From Sinomonas albida (GTDB taxonomy: Bacteria > Actinomycetota > Actinomycetes > Actinomycetales > Micrococcaceae): a stretch of DNA of 64,000 nt. Positions 1 through 9,793 of this stretch are shown here, one piece after another. Under the pieces are notes generated by a model that saw only the letters and a program-made list of their open reading frames with translations, ran no database searches and was not told the origin of the DNA. Position numbers and translations under genes: made by a program. Location of the stretch: assembly GCF_004919045.1 (NCBI RefSeq), contig NZ_SWDW01000002.1:294751-358750 (forward strand), written 5' to 3'. The first letter of the stretch is position 1. Every line of letters begins with the position of its first letter.

Positions 1-1
1 T

Positions 2-1336
2 GACCTGACCCTCGATCCGGCGCGCTTCGCGCCGTTCCCGATCCCGCTCCCGCGGCTGCTCGCAGGCCAAGCCATCGCGGGACTCATCGGAGTTCCCGGG
101 GTGTGCACCACGATCGCTCTGGCGGCGACGCTCGTGACCTGGTCGCGCGGGCCGGGCGTCTTCGCCGTCGCCGTCCTCGGTGCGCTGCTCGCCCTGGGGC
201 TGTGCGTCGTCGTGAGCCGCCTCGTCGCGAGCGCGCTCACGGACCTCGCGTCGTCGCGCCGGTTCCGCGAGGCGAGCCGCATCGTCGTGATGGTCCCCCT
301 CGTCCTGCTCGGCCCGATCATCGCGCTCGCCGCGCGGGGCATCGAGATGAACGCCGCCGCCCTGCGCTCGCTCGCAGGCGTGCTCTCGTGGACCCCGCTG
401 GGCGCCGCCTTCTCGGCGCCGGCGGCGGCCGCCGAGGGAGACGCGCTCGGGGCGCTCGCGAAGCTCGTGATCGCCGCGGCGTCGCTCTCGCTTGCCGCCT
501 GGGGTTGGTCCCGCGCGCTCGCGCGGGCCCTCGTGACGCCGGCGAGCCGCGCCGCGAGCGGGGGCAGGGCCACCGCCCGCCGGGGCATCGGCGCCTTCGG
601 CTGGATGCCCGCGACGCCGTGGGGTGCCATCGCCGCGCGATCGCTCACCTACTGGATCCGGGATCCGCGCTATGCGGCGGCGCTCATCATCGTGCCGCTC
701 CTGCCCGTGATCCTCTACTTCTCGTCGGTCCAGCGCCACAACTCGGAGATGTTCCTCCTCTCCGGCCCGCTCGCGGCCTTCATGCTCGCGTGGTCGCTCG
801 CGAGCGACATCTCCTACGACTCCACCGCGTTCGCCCTCCACCTTTCCGCGGGCGTGCGGGGGCGCTATGATCGGCGGGGGAGGGCGCTCGCGCTCCTGAC
901 CTTCGCCGTGCCCGCGGCGGTCGTGATTACGCTCGTGCCCTTCCTCGTGTCCGGTCGCTGGGCGCTCCTCCCGGCCTACCTCGGGCTCGTGTTCGGCGTG
1001 CTCCTGAGCGGGGTCGGGCTCGCGTCGGTGGTGTCGTCGCGGTTTGTCGTGGCCGTGCCGCTCCCGGGCGAGAGCCCCTTCAAGCGTCCGCCGGGCAACA
1101 CGGCCCAGACGATCCTCGTCCAGCTCGGCGGCCTCGTCGCGCTGGGGATCCTGGTGCTCCCGGAGATCGTGCTCGTTGCGCTCGCGACTGGCACAGGCGC
1201 AGGGTTCGGCTGGGCCGCCCTCCTCGTGGGTCTCGTCCTCGGCGCGACGCTCGCGCTGCTCGGCATGTGGCTCGGCGGGAAGCTGCTCGACCGCCGCGGT
1301 CCCGAGGTCTACGCGGCCCTGACCAAGGCCGGGTGA
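2..1336 (+). CDS. Integral membrane protein, exporter permease-like (5' truncated by window edge)
   Basis: The reading frame is open from the first full codon at base 2, so the true start lies outside the window. The visible 444 residues are dominated by about ten hydrophobic segments separated by short Arg-rich loops, with no soluble domain. This looks like the membrane half of an ABC-2 type exporter or a related transport protein, and an ATPase partner would be expected upstream, outside the window. No family motif is strong enough to name a substrate. The next gene begins 28 bp downstream from its own promoter. Confidence 0.6.
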   Translation, partial: DLTLDPARFAPFPIPLPRLLAGQAIAGLIGVPGVCTTIALAATLVTWSRGPGVFAVAVLGALLALGLCVVVSRLVASALTDLASSRRFREASRIVVMVPLVLLGPIIALAARGIEMNAAALRSLAGVLSWTPLGAAFSAPAAAAEGDALGALAKLVIAAASLSLAAWGWSRALARALVTPASRAASGGRATARRGIGAFGWMPATPWGAIAARSLTYWIRDPRYAAALIIVPLLPVILYFSSVQRHNSEMFLLSGPLAAFMLAWSLASDISYDSTAFALHLSAGVRGRYDRRGRALALLTFAVPAAVVITLVPFLVSGRWALLPAYLGLVFGVLLSGVGLASVVSSRFVVAVPLPGESPFKRPPGNTAQTILVQLGGLVALGILVLPEIVLVALATGTGAGFGWAALLVGLVLGATLALLGMWLGGKLLDRRGPEVYAALTKAG

Positions 1337-1351
1337 GTCGGGGCCCGTTGC

Positions 1352-1363
1352 TAGCATGGACCC
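1352..1363 (+). promoter_or_regulatory. Leaderless -10 box for DUF3039 gene
   Basis: TAGCAT at 1352-1357 is followed by six bases and then the ATG at 1364. Transcription starting about 7 nt after the -10 would begin at the start codon. No Shine-Dalgarno sequence and no convincing -35 are visible. Confidence 0.6.
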
Positions 1364-1660
1364 ATGAGCACAGCAGACCCCTCCGATCCGTACGGGAACG
1401 ATCCGCGGGACCCCTCGACCTCCGGCTCGACCACGACGATCGAGCGCGAGGAGGTCCGCGAGGAACTCGAGCCCGGCGATCGCGAGCGCTTCTCCCACTA
1501 CGTCCGCAAGGAGAAGATCATGGAGTCCGCCCTGACCGGCGAACCCGTCATCGCCCTGTGCGGCAAGGTCTGGACCCCGGGCCGGGATCCGAAGAAGTTC
1601 CCCGTGTGCCCCACCTGCAAGGAGATCTACGAGGGGCTGCGCCCGGGCAACGACGCCTAG
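1364..1660 (+). CDS. DUF3039 family protein
   Basis: A 98-residue acidic protein matching the actinobacterial DUF3039 family, whose function is unknown. The N-terminal ~30 residues are polar and probably disordered. The C-terminal half carries the family signature, an ALCGKVW segment and a later VCPTCKEIY segment, so three cysteines could bind zinc. The ATG is chosen because it sits 6 nt after a TANNNT box. The next gene starts immediately after its TAG. Confidence 0.85.
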   Translation: MSTADPSDPYGNDPRDPSTSGSTTTIEREEVREELEPGDRERFSHYVRKEKIMESALTGEPVIALCGKVWTPGRDPKKFPVCPTCKEIYEGLRPGNDA

Positions 1661-3079
1661 GTGGCCGCCCGCGCGGCCCAGCGGCTCATGTCCCGGGCTT
1701 ACCGAGGGCTCGTCATCGGACTGCTCGCGATCGTCACGTGCAGCGCGTTCGAGGCGATGGCTGTCACCACGGCAATGCCCGTGGTCGCTAGCGAGCTCGG
1801 CGGGGCCCGCGCCTATGGCCTGGCGTTCTCGCTGTACCTGACGGCGTCCATGGCCGCCACCGCCGCGGCGGGCTCGTGGTGCGACGTCGCCGGGGCCAAG
1901 CCGTCCCTGCTCACCGGGCTCGGACTCATGACCGCCGGGCTGCTCCTCTGCGGGGGCGCCTGGGACTTCAGCGTGTTCACGGTGGGCCGCATGGTCTCGG
2001 GTGCGGGCGCCGGGTTCATGATCGTTCCGGTCTACGTCATCATCGGCCAGGCACTCCCGGGCGCGCTGCAGCCGATCCTCTTCGGCTGGTTCTCCGCTGC
2101 GTGGGTCGTCCCCTCGCTCGTCGGCCCGTACGTGTCCGGCCTGCTCGCCGAGCACGCGAGCTGGCGGTGGGCGTTCTTCGGCGTTGCCCCGATCGTCGTG
2201 GTGGCCGTCCTGCTCACCTGGCCGCGCGTGCGCGGCCTCGCCGCGCCCACGGACCGGGCCATGGGCACGGGCGAAGGACGACGGCGCGCCCTCCTCGGCC
2301 TTGCGCTCGCCCTGGGTGTCGCAGCGGCGCAGTGGTCCGCGCAGTCCTTGGCCGATCCCCAGACGCGGGACGCGGTGACGCCGTTCGTGCTCGGCCTCGT
2401 CGGGCTCGCGGGTCTCGTCGCAGTCGTGGTGACCATCCCGCGGCTGCTGCCGCGCGGCGTCGTGCGTGTGGCCCGCGGGCTGCCCGCGGTCATCGTGGTC
2501 CGGGGGCTCCTCACGCTCGCCTTCTTCGGCTCCGAGGCCTTCATCCCGCTCATGCTCGTGGATCGCTACGGCCTCGAGCCGTCGATCGCGGGGCTGGCGC
2601 TGACGGGCGGCGCGCTCGGATGGACCGCCGGCTCCTTCGTGCAGGCCAAGGGGTGGCTCTCGCGGCCCACGTATCTCGTGGTCGGCCCGGCCCTCCTCGC
2701 CGCGTGCATGGCGGGCGTCGCGACCGTGGTCGGGACGCAGGCCACGCCGTGGCTGCTCGCGGGGGCGTGGGCCGTGGCCGGGATGGGCATGGGAGTCGCG
2801 ACCACGACGACGTCCGTCCTCCTCCTCGACCTGAGCGACGCGGCCGAACGCGGGCGGAATTCGGCCTCGCTCCAGTTGGCCGATATGCTCGGTGGAGTGA
2901 TTGGAACCGCCGGAGCAGGAACGCTCTACTCCCTGCTGCTGACCCCGGGAAGCGTCCCGGGGGCCGGCGTCTTCGCTCTTCTCGTGGGCCTGCTCGCAGT
3001 CTCCGCCCTCCTCGGTTCGGTGGCCGGCTCGAGGTCCCGCACGCCGTCGCCCGTCGCAAGCGAAGCGGGACGCGCGTGA
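1661..3079 (+). CDS. MFS transporter
   Basis: A 472-residue major facilitator superfamily protein with about 14 hydrophobic segments. The N-terminal FEAMAVTTAMPVVASELGG stretch resembles TM1 of DHA-type drug exporters. It probably exports a small molecule; the substrate is unknown. The GTG at 1661 directly abuts the upstream stop codon; an ATG nine codons later (1688) is an alternative start. Its stop overlaps the helicase start by 4 nt (GTGA), so the two are translationally coupled. Confidence 0.8.
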   Translation: MAARAAQRLMSRAYRGLVIGLLAIVTCSAFEAMAVTTAMPVVASELGGARAYGLAFSLYLTASMAATAAAGSWCDVAGAKPSLLTGLGLMTAGLLLCGGAWDFSVFTVGRMVSGAGAGFMIVPVYVIIGQALPGALQPILFGWFSAAWVVPSLVGPYVSGLLAEHASWRWAFFGVAPIVVVAVLLTWPRVRGLAAPTDRAMGTGEGRRRALLGLALALGVAAAQWSAQSLADPQTRDAVTPFVLGLVGLAGLVAVVVTIPRLLPRGVVRVARGLPAVIVVRGLLTLAFFGSEAFIPLMLVDRYGLEPSIAGLALTGGALGWTAGSFVQAKGWLSRPTYLVVGPALLAACMAGVATVVGTQATPWLLAGAWAVAGMGMGVATTTTSVLLLDLSDAAERGRNSASLQLADMLGGVIGTAGAGTLYSLLLTPGSVPGAGVFALLVGLLAVSALLGSVAGSRSRTPSPVASEAGRA

Positions 3080-4884
3080 CCGAAGCGCTCTTCGGCGGCG
3101 ACGAGGACTCGCCAGCCTCCTCCAGCCATGCGCCCGCTGCGGCGACTCTTCCCCCCGCCTACCCCGAGCGCGCCGCGTGGGGCACGGCCCCGAAGCTGCG
3201 CGCGTGGCAGCAGGAGGCGCTTGACAGGTACCTCGACGGCGCGCCGCGGGATTTCCTCGCGGTCGCGACGCCCGGCGCGGGAAAGACGACCTTCGCGCTC
3301 CGGATCGCCTCGACCCTCCTCGAGCGGGGGATCGTCAATCGCGTGACAGTTGTCGCGCCGACGGACCACCTCAAGCGGCAATGGGCCGACGCCGCGGCGC
3401 GCGTCGGGATCGCGATCGACCCCAACTTCAAGAACTCCGACGGGCAGCACGGCCGGGATTTCCGCGGCGTTGCCGTGACGTACGCGCAGGTCGCGAGCAA
3501 GCCGCTCCTGCACCGCGCCAAGACCGAGGCCGCGCGGACGCTCGTGATCCTCGACGAGATCCACCACGGCGGCGAGTCGCTTTCCTGGGGCGACGGCCTC
3601 CGCGAAGCATTCGATCCCGCGGTGCGCCGCCTCGCCCTCACGGGAACCCCTTTCCGCTCGGACACCTCGCCGATCCCGTTCGTCGACTACGCCGAGGACA
3701 AGGACGGGATCCGACGTTCGAAGGCCGACTACACCTACGGCTACGGTCAAGCGCTTCGCGACCACGTGGTCCGTCCCGTCATCTTCATGGCGTACTCGGG
3801 CCAGATGCGCTGGCGCACGAGTGCGGGCGAGGAGATGGCCGCGTCGCTCGGCGAGGCGGCTGTCACGAAGGACGTGACGGCGCAGGCGTGGCGCACGGCG
3901 CTGAATCCCCAGGGCGAGTGGATCCCCGCCGTCCTCGCCGCGGCCGACCGGCGCCTCACCGAGGTGCGGCGCACCGTGCCCGATGCGGGCGGCCTCGTCA
4001 TCGCGACGGACCACGACGACGCGCGGGCCTATGCGGGGCAGCTCAAGCGGATCACGGGCCAATCGCCCGCGATCATCCTCTCCGACGACGCGAAGGCGTC
4101 GAGCCGCATCGAGGAGTTCGCCGAGGGCGACGCGCGGTGGATGGTCGCGGTGCGCATGGTGTCGGAGGGCGTCGACGTGCCGCGCCTTGCGGTCGGAGTA
4201 TATGCGACGTCGACCTCGACGCCGCTGTTCTTCGCCCAGGCCGTGGGCCGCTTCGTCCGCGCACGCAAGCGGGGCGAAACGGCTTCGGTCTTCCTGCCGT
4301 CCGTCCCTCAGCTCATGGTGCTAGCCAACACGATGGAGGCCGAGCGCGACCACGCCCTCGACCGGCCCCAGTCCGACGAGGACGGGCTCATGGACCTCGA
4401 GGAATCGCTCATCGACGAGGCGAACCGCGAGGAGAAGGCCTCGGACACGCTCGCGAAGGGCAAGTACGAGGCGCTCGAATCGCAGGCGGCGTTCGACCGC
4501 GTGCTGTTCGACGGCGGCGAATTCGGCACGGGCGGCGAGATCGGTTCCGACGAGGAGCTCGATTTCCTCGGCATCCCCGGGCTGCTCGACACCGAACAGG
4601 TCGCGGCGCTTCTGCGCCAGCGCCAGCAGGAGCAGGTCTCGCGACGCAAGAGCACCGGCCCGACGTCCTCGCCCTCCGGCATCCCAGACCACCGGCGGCT
4701 CATGGACCTTCGCAACGAGCTCGCGAAGAACGTGTCCGCGTGGAGCGCGCGCTCCGGGACGCCGCACGGCGTGGTGCACACGAAGCTCCGCGAGCTCTGC
4801 GGCGGTCCCGCCGTTGCGCAGGCGAACGAGGACCAGATCCGGGCGCGGCTCAAGAAGCTCCAGGACTGGTTCGTGGGCCGTTAA
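3076..4884 (+). CDS. Superfamily 2 DEAD/DEAH-box helicase
   Basis: A 602-residue SF2 helicase or translocase. After a ~35-residue low-complexity N-terminus, Walker A (TPGAGKTT) lies at residues 65-72, followed by a DEIHH Walker B near residue 157 and motif III (LTGTPFRS). In the second RecA domain an SEGVDVPR stretch and the QAVGRFVR motif VI are visible. The C-terminal ~150 residues are charged and helical with no recognised domain. The class is related to UvsW/RAD25-like annealing helicases of unknown role. The start is the GTG overlapping the upstream stop. It converges on pncA with 38 bp between them. Confidence 0.85.
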   Translation: MTEALFGGDEDSPASSSHAPAAATLPPAYPERAAWGTAPKLRAWQQEALDRYLDGAPRDFLAVATPGAGKTTFALRIASTLLERGIVNRVTVVAPTDHLKRQWADAAARVGIAIDPNFKNSDGQHGRDFRGVAVTYAQVASKPLLHRAKTEAARTLVILDEIHHGGESLSWGDGLREAFDPAVRRLALTGTPFRSDTSPIPFVDYAEDKDGIRRSKADYTYGYGQALRDHVVRPVIFMAYSGQMRWRTSAGEEMAASLGEAAVTKDVTAQAWRTALNPQGEWIPAVLAAADRRLTEVRRTVPDAGGLVIATDHDDARAYAGQLKRITGQSPAIILSDDAKASSRIEEFAEGDARWMVAVRMVSEGVDVPRLAVGVYATSTSTPLFFAQAVGRFVRARKRGETASVFLPSVPQLMVLANTMEAERDHALDRPQSDEDGLMDLEESLIDEANREEKASDTLAKGKYEALESQAAFDRVLFDGGEFGTGGEIGSDEELDFLGIPGLLDTEQVAALLRQRQQEQVSRRKSTGPTSSPSGIPDHRRLMDLRNELAKNVSAWSARSGTPHGVVHTKLRELCGGPAVAQANEDQIRARLKKLQDWFVGR

Positions 4885-4922
4885 CCCCTGACTTCGGGAC
4901 GCGCTCCGGGTGAACCTCGGGG

Positions 4923-5507
4923 CTAGGCGAGGCGGACGCCCGCTGACTCGAGGTCGCGGAACGTCGGCTCGAGATCCTCGGCGATGCCGGCACAGAGGTC
5001 CTTCAGGACGGTCGTCCGGTAGCCCACGCGGGCCGAGTCGATCGCCGTCGCCTTGACGCAGTAGTCGGTGGCGATCCCCGCGACGTCGACGTCCGTGACC
5101 CCGTGGCGCGAGAGCCACTCGTCGAGGCCTGGGGAATCGTCCGAGGTTCCCTGCGCGTCGCCGGCCTGCGCGAGGCGCCCCTCGAAGCCGGAATAGGCGG
5201 CGGCGTACTGGCCCTTGCGGAACATCGCGTCAACGCCGGAGACATCGAGATTGGGGTGGAACGCCGCCCCGGGCGTCCCGGCCACGCAGTGCGGGGGCCA
5301 CGAGTCCACGAAGTCTGGCGCGTCCGAGAAGTGCGCACCCGGGTCGATGTGCCAGTCCTGAGTCGTCACGACGGCGCCGTAGTCTCCCGCGTGCTCCGCG
5401 ACGTAGCCGGTGAGTCGCGCTGCGACGGAGGCTCCGCCGTCGACCGCGAGGGAACCTCCCTCGCAGAAGTCGTTCTGCACGTCCACAATGATGAGTGCCC
5501 GTTTCAT
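4923..5507 (-). CDS. pncA: Nicotinamidase
   Basis: A 194-residue isochorismatase-fold amidohydrolase that converts nicotinamide to nicotinate in NAD salvage. The catalytic triad is visible as Asp9, Lys98 (FRKGQ) and Cys150 (TDYCV). Metal ligands matching the PncA family are Asp51, His53, His59 and His73. Length is close to that of mycobacterial PncA (about 186 residues). The ATG at 5507 begins the conserved ALIIVDVQNDF strand; a longer frame upstream is low-complexity and not credible. It lies 86 bp downstream of pncB, whose enzyme uses its product. Confidence 0.93.
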   Translation of the reverse strand: MKRALIIVDVQNDFCEGGSLAVDGGASVAARLTGYVAEHAGDYGAVVTTQDWHIDPGAHFSDAPDFVDSWPPHCVAGTPGAAFHPNLDVSGVDAMFRKGQYAAAYSGFEGRLAQAGDAQGTSDDSPGLDEWLSRHGVTDVDVAGIATDYCVKATAIDSARVGYRTTVLKDLCAGIAEDLEPTFRDLESAGVRLA

Positions 5508-5518
5508 GGCACTATTCT

Positions 5519-5590
5519 CCCTCCGGGTGCCCGCAGCCCGCCGCCCGCAGCCCGCAGCCGGGTCCCGCAGCCCGGTGCCCGCCGTCCAGC
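5519..5590. repeat. CCCGCAGCC-type short repeats between pncB and pncA
   Basis: The 86-bp gap between pncB and pncA is mostly reiterations of the 9-mer CCCGCAGCC and close variants. No hairpin terminator is evident, so co-transcription of the two genes remains plausible. Confidence 0.5.
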
Positions 5591-5593
5591 GGC

Positions 5594-6919
5594 TCAGTCT
5601 TCGTAGACGGTCGGGATGACGGGCTCGCCCCTGTGCATGCGGCGTGCGGCGGCCGGGAGCTCGGCGATCGACGCCTCGTGGCGCGCGCGCGCCCGGTCGA
5701 CCGCCTCGAGGCCCGTCCATCCGGGCTGCAGTTCGCCGTGCGAGACGAAATGCTCGAGCAGGGACCGGTCGTTGCTGTCGCCCTCGGGGGTGCGGCCCAC
5801 GCCGATGACCTCGGCGGTCGCGACGCCGTCCTCGTCGAGCCGGCGCAGCGCGTACTTGCGGCCGCCCACGGTCTGCTTGTTCTTCGCGGCCTTCGCGACC
5901 GAGACGAAGCCGCCCTCCTCGTCGGTGCGGCTCACGAGCTTGTAGACCATCGAGGCGGTCGGGGCGCCGGAGCCGGTCACGAGCGACGTGCCGACGCCGT
6001 AGGAATCGACTGGCGCGGCTCCGAGGGCCGCGATCGCGTACTCGTCGAGGTCGGAGGTCACGACGATGCGCGTGTTGACGTTGCCGAGCTCGTCGAGGAG
6101 GCGCCGCACCCAGTGCGCCTGCCCGATGAGGTCACCGGAGTCGAGCCGCACGGCGCCCAGCCGCTCACCCGCGATCTCGACGGCCGCGCGGACGGCGGTC
6201 TCGACGTCGTACGTGTCCACGAGCAGCGAGGTGCCCGCCCCCATCGAGGCGACCTGCGCCTCGAACGCGTCGCGCTCGGTGTCGTGGAGGAGCGTGAAAG
6301 AGTGCGCCGCGGTCCCGACGGTCCGCAGCCCGTAGCGGAGCCCGGCGGCGAGGTTCGAAGTGCTCGCGAAGCCGGCGACGACGGCGGCGCGGGCCGCCGC
6401 GACGGCAGACTCCTCATGCGTGCGGCGCGAGCCCATCTCGATGCACGGGCGCCCGTTCGCGGCGATCGTCATGCGTGACGCGGCGGAGGCAATCGCCGAA
6501 TCGTGATTCAGCACGGAGAGCAGGTACGTCTCGAGGATGCAGGCCTCGGCGAACGTCGATTCGACGATGAGGATCGGCGAATTCGGGAAGTACACCTCTC
6601 CCTCGGCGTATCCCCAGACATCCCCCGAGAAGCGGTAGTCCGCGAGGAAGTCGAGGGTCTCGCGGTTCACCACGCTCGTGCGCTCGAGGAACGCGAGCTC
6701 CTCGTCCTTGAAGCGGAAGCCCGTGATGCCCTCGAGCAGGCGCCCGGTTCCTGCCACGACGCCGTAGCGCCTCCCGTCGGGCAGCCGACGCGCGAAAACC
6801 TCGAATACGGCCCGGCGATGGGCCGCGCCCGAGTGGAGCGAGGCCTGGAGCATCGTGAGCTCGTAGTGGTCGGTGAACAGTGACGTGCGGGGCGCTTCCC
6901 AAGTGCTCGAAGAGGTCAC
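5594..6919 (-). CDS. pncB: Nicotinate phosphoribosyltransferase
   Basis: A 441-residue NAPRTase that makes nicotinate mononucleotide from nicotinate and PRPP. Recognisable features are the N-terminal TDHYELTMLQA segment, the SGDL motif and the VTGSG motif of the phosphate-binding region. Length is normal for actinobacterial PncB. The GTG start at 6919 is supported by a leaderless -10 box six bases upstream. It is divergent from clpS, an arrangement also seen in mycobacteria (pncB1-clpS). Confidence 0.93.
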   Translation of the reverse strand: MTSSSTWEAPRTSLFTDHYELTMLQASLHSGAAHRRAVFEVFARRLPDGRRYGVVAGTGRLLEGITGFRFKDEELAFLERTSVVNRETLDFLADYRFSGDVWGYAEGEVYFPNSPILIVESTFAEACILETYLLSVLNHDSAIASAASRMTIAANGRPCIEMGSRRTHEESAVAAARAAVVAGFASTSNLAAGLRYGLRTVGTAAHSFTLLHDTERDAFEAQVASMGAGTSLLVDTYDVETAVRAAVEIAGERLGAVRLDSGDLIGQAHWVRRLLDELGNVNTRIVVTSDLDEYAIAALGAAPVDSYGVGTSLVTGSGAPTASMVYKLVSRTDEEGGFVSVAKAAKNKQTVGGRKYALRRLDEDGVATAEVIGVGRTPEGDSNDRSLLEHFVSHGELQPGWTGLEAVDRARARHEASIAELPAAARRMHRGEPVIPTVYED

Positions 6920-6931
6920 GCGTTCACTCTA
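6920..6931 (-). promoter_or_regulatory. Leaderless -10 box for pncB
   Basis: On the minus strand TAGAGT (6931-6926) is followed by GAACGC and then the GTG at 6919, the same spacing as at many other genes in this window. Confidence 0.6.
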
Positions 6932-6982
6932 GCGGCGGGCGCGGGCTGGGCGGGGCTGCAATGGGGAGCAGGGCCGCCTGCC

Positions 6983-6995
6983 TAGAATGGAGCCC
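6983..6995 (+). promoter_or_regulatory. Leaderless -10 box for clpS
   Basis: TAGAAT (6983-6988) is followed by 7 nt and the ATG at 6996. An ATG at 6987 lies inside the -10 hexamer, so it cannot be the start if this promoter is used. Confidence 0.6.
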
Positions 6996-7313
6996 ATGAG
7001 TTTGAGCGTCGCCACCGAACCGGCACCTGGCCTGAGCGAGGAGACGACGACGGCGACGGACACCGCGCGCATCGTGCCGTGGAACCTCGTCGTCTGGAAC
7101 GACCCCGTGAACCTCATGAGCTACGTGAGCTACGTCTTCCAGAGCTATTTCGGCTATTCGGAGGCGAAGGCGGACGCCCTCATGATGCAGGTGCACACCG
7201 AGGGGCGCTCGATCGTCTCGCACGGCTCGAAGGAAACCGTCGAACGGCAGGCGGTCGCGATGCACAACTTCGGCCTGTGGGCCACGGTCGAAAGGGCGGG
7301 CGAGGATGGCTGA
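6996..7313 (+). CDS. clpS: ATP-dependent Clp protease adaptor ClpS
   Basis: A 105-residue N-recognin that delivers N-degron substrates to the ClpC/ClpA ATPase. The family core is present: the WNLVVWNDPVNLMSYV strand with the Asn-Asp pair that contacts the substrate alpha-amine, then the helix containing the VHTEG motif. The N-terminal ~22 residues are variable and polar. ATG 6996 is preferred to 6987 because of the overlapping -10 box. Its stop overlaps the DUF2017 start by 8 nt. Confidence 0.93.
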   Translation: MSLSVATEPAPGLSEETTTATDTARIVPWNLVVWNDPVNLMSYVSYVFQSYFGYSEAKADALMMQVHTEGRSIVSHGSKETVERQAVAMHNFGLWATVERAGEDG

Positions 7314-7920
7314 GCCGTTCACCTACGGGAGGCGCGGCATCAGCGGTCGCTTCGAGGACGCCGAGCGCGAGCTCCTGCGGGGGCTCTTCCGCGACGTCGT
7401 CGCGCTCCTCGAGCCGGACGAAACGCCCGAGGAGGATCCGCTCGCGGCGCTCGTGGGCATCAGCCCCGAGGCGACCGAGCCCGAGGACCCGGCCCTCCTG
7501 AGGCTCCTGCCGAATGCTTCGAAGGACGACGCCGAGGAGGCCCGGGAGTTCCGGCGCCTCACCGAGCGCTCGCTGCGGGAGAGCAAGGCGGGCGCCCTCC
7601 GCGCCGCCTCGCTGGGGCTCGAGTCGCGCGATGTCCTCCTCGATGCCGCGGGTGCCGAGCACTGGGCGACGGCGCTCACCGACGTCCGGCTCGTCCTCGC
7701 CGAGCGCTTGGGGATCCACAGCGAGGAGGACGCGGAGAAGATCCACGGGGTCACCGATTGGTCGGACGTCGGGGACGACGACGTCGACGCCTACCTCGCG
7801 CTGGTCTACAACTTCGTGACGTGGCTCCAGACGACGCTCGTCGACGCGATGCTGGCCGGGTACCGGGCTGGCGGCGCGCGCGGCACCGGCCCGGGGGAGG
7901 GGAGCCGTGGCTCACGCTGA
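7306..7920 (+). CDS. DUF2017 family protein
   Basis: A 204-residue acidic, helix-rich protein of the actinobacterial DUF2017 family, nearly always found directly after clpS (Rv1332 in M. tuberculosis). Function is unknown; the tight coupling suggests a role with ClpS or the Clp protease. No catalytic motif is visible. The start ATG overlaps the clpS stop and its stop overlaps the murI start by 14 nt, so clpS-DUF2017-murI form one operon. Confidence 0.85.
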   Translation: MAEPFTYGRRGISGRFEDAERELLRGLFRDVVALLEPDETPEEDPLAALVGISPEATEPEDPALLRLLPNASKDDAEEAREFRRLTERSLRESKAGALRAASLGLESRDVLLDAAGAEHWATALTDVRLVLAERLGIHSEEDAEKIHGVTDWSDVGDDDVDAYLALVYNFVTWLQTTLVDAMLAGYRAGGARGTGPGEGSRGSR

Positions 7921-8938
7921 GCGGACTGATGCGGCCCGGACTGCCGCGAAGGCGGACGACGGCGCGACGATCGAGCGCTCGGAGCGCCCCATCGGCGTCT
8001 TCGACTCCGGCGTGGGAGGCCTCACGGTGGCTCGGTCCGTCATCGACCAGCTCCCGAACGAGTCGGTCCTGTATGTGGGCGACACAGCCCACGGACCCTA
8101 CGGACCGCTCCCGATCGCGGAGGTGCGGGCGAACGCACTCGGCGTCATGGACGAGCTCGTCGACTCGGGCGTCAAGCTCCTCACGATCGCCTGCAACTCG
8201 GCGTCCGCCGCTGTCCTCCGCGACGCGCGCGAGCGATACACGGCCCGCTACGGCATCCCGGTGATCGAGGTCATCCAGCCCGCGGTGCGCCGCGCCGTCG
8301 TCGCGACCCGCAACGGCCGCATCGGAGTCATCGGCACGAGCGCGACGGTGGGGTCCCGCGCCTACGAGGACACGTTCGCCGCGGCGCCGGACCTCCAGAT
8401 CACTTCCGCCGCGTGCCCGGACTTCGTCCCGTACGTCGAGGCCGGGGTCACCACGGGGCCCGAGCTCCTCGCGGCTGCGGAGGGCTACCTCGCGCCGCTG
8501 CGCGAGGCGGGCGTCGACACGCTCGTGCTCGGCTGCACGCACTACCCGCTGCTGACGGGCGTCATCAGCTACGTGATGGGCGACGGCGTGACCCTCGTCT
8601 CGAGCGCGGAGGAGACCGCCAAAGACGTCTACCGCGCGCTCGTGAGCCACGGCCTCGAAAGGCGCTCGGCCGAGCCGGCGCGCCACACGTTCGTCGCCAC
8701 GGGGGACGCCCAACAGTTCGAGGTGCTCGCGCGCCGCTTCCTGGGCCCGGAGGTGCAGGGCGTCGAGCACGCCGAGCATGTGGCCGCGCACTACCCGACG
8801 GGAAGCCTCGCGCGCATCACTCCGGAGATGATCGAGGCGGCCCGCTCGGAGGGCCGGCCGGGTCTTGCAGGGCGCGTCTCGTATTTCGTGGACCCCTTCG
8901 CGGCTGCCGAGGGCCGCGCGGATAGGATGCAGGGGTGA
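7907..8938 (+). CDS. murI: Glutamate racemase
   Basis: A 343-residue Asp/Glu racemase supplying D-glutamate for peptidoglycan. The substrate loop [10 protein letters not shown] is near residue 32. The two catalytic cysteines lie in ACNSAS and GCTHYP. The N-terminal ~27 residues are a nonconserved polar extension; GTG 7907 overlaps DUF2017. Its stop overlaps the GTG of the next gene. Confidence 0.94.
   Translation: MAHAERTDAARTAAKADDGATIERSERPIGVFDSGVGGLTVARSVIDQLPNESVLYVGDTAHGPYGPLPIAEVRANALGVMDELVDSGVKLLTIACNSASAAVLRDARERYTARYGIPVIEVIQPAVRRAVVATRNGRIGVIGTSATVGSRAYEDTFAAAPDLQITSAACPDFVPYVEAGVTTGPELLAAAEGYLAPLREAGVDTLVLGCTHYPLLTGVISYVMGDGVTLVSSAEETAKDVYRALVSHGLERRSAEPARHTFVATGDAQQFEVLARRFLGPEVQGVEHAEHVAAHYPTGSLARITPEMIEAARSEGRPGLAGRVSYFVDPFAAAEGRADRMQG
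8923..8934 (+). promoter_or_regulatory. Internal leaderless -10 box within murI 3' end
   Basis: TAGGAT (8923-8928), six bases, then GTG 8935. The MBL-fold gene may therefore have its own promoter in addition to read-through from murI. Confidence 0.5.
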
Positions 8939-9732
8939 AACTGACGATCGTCGGCTGCAGCGGGTCCTTTCCGGGCCCGAGCTCGCCGGCGAGCTGCTAT
9001 CTCCTGACCGCGAACGACGGCGAGCGGGACTGGCGCATCCTCCTGGACCTGGGATCGGGGGCGCTCGGGATCCTCCAGCGCTACATGCACCTGAGCGACA
9101 TCGACGGCGTCCTCCTGAGCCATCTCCACCCCGACCACTGCATGGACCTCACGGGCCTCCAAGTCGCGGTGCATTGGGATCCCAACGGCTGGCCGGCCGG
9201 GCGTGTGCCCGTGTGGGGGCCCGAGGCCACCGCACGGCGGCTGGCCATCGCGCTCGACATGGAGCCCGCGGGGGACCTGCACCAGGACTTCGAGTTCCAC
9301 CGCTGGGTCCCGGGGGAGACCGTCGAATTCGGGCCCTTCCGCTTCTCTGTCCACGTGGCCCGCCACCCGATCGCCGAGGCCTACGCGATGCGGATCGAGG
9401 CCGTGGAGCCGCAGGCTGACGGCACGACGGCGCGCCGCGTCCTCGCCTACTCGGGGGATACGGACTCGTGCCCGGGGCTCCTGGATGCCGCGCGGGGCGC
9501 GGACATGTTCCTGTGCGAGGCGGCCTACCACGAGGGGCGCGACGACGCGATCGACGGCGTCCACCTCACCGGCCGGCGTGCGGGCCAGGCAGCGTCCGAC
9601 GCCGGCGCGAAGCGCCTGCTCCTGACGCACCTTCCCGTGTGGAACGACGCGAATCGCACGGTCGCGGAGGCACAGCAGACGTATGCCGGGCCGATCTCGG
9701 TCGCCGTCGCCGGCGTGCACTATCTCGTCTGA
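8935..9732 (+). CDS. MBL-fold metallo-hydrolase (Rv1339-like phosphodiesterase family)
   Basis: A 265-residue metallo-beta-lactamase-fold enzyme. The metal site is visible as [10 protein letters not shown] (HxHxDH), a later ARHPI histidine, the YSGDTD aspartate and a C-terminal TH histidine. The position right after murI and near rph matches M. tuberculosis Rv1339, reported as an atypical class II cAMP phosphodiesterase. cAMP hydrolysis here is by analogy only; an RNase Z-like or other phosphodiesterase role is possible. The GTG start overlaps the murI stop. Confidence 0.82.
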   Translation: MKLTIVGCSGSFPGPSSPASCYLLTANDGERDWRILLDLGSGALGILQRYMHLSDIDGVLLSHLHPDHCMDLTGLQVAVHWDPNGWPAGRVPVWGPEATARRLAIALDMEPAGDLHQDFEFHRWVPGETVEFGPFRFSVHVARHPIAEAYAMRIEAVEPQADGTTARRVLAYSGDTDSCPGLLDAARGADMFLCEAAYHEGRDDAIDGVHLTGRRAGQAASDAGAKRLLLTHLPVWNDANRTVAEAQQTYAGPISVAVAGVHYLV

Positions 9733-9793
9733 GGTTCCTGGGGGCCGGCTCGCCTGAGTCAGCTCCGCCGACCGACCGCTCCGGTCTGGCCTG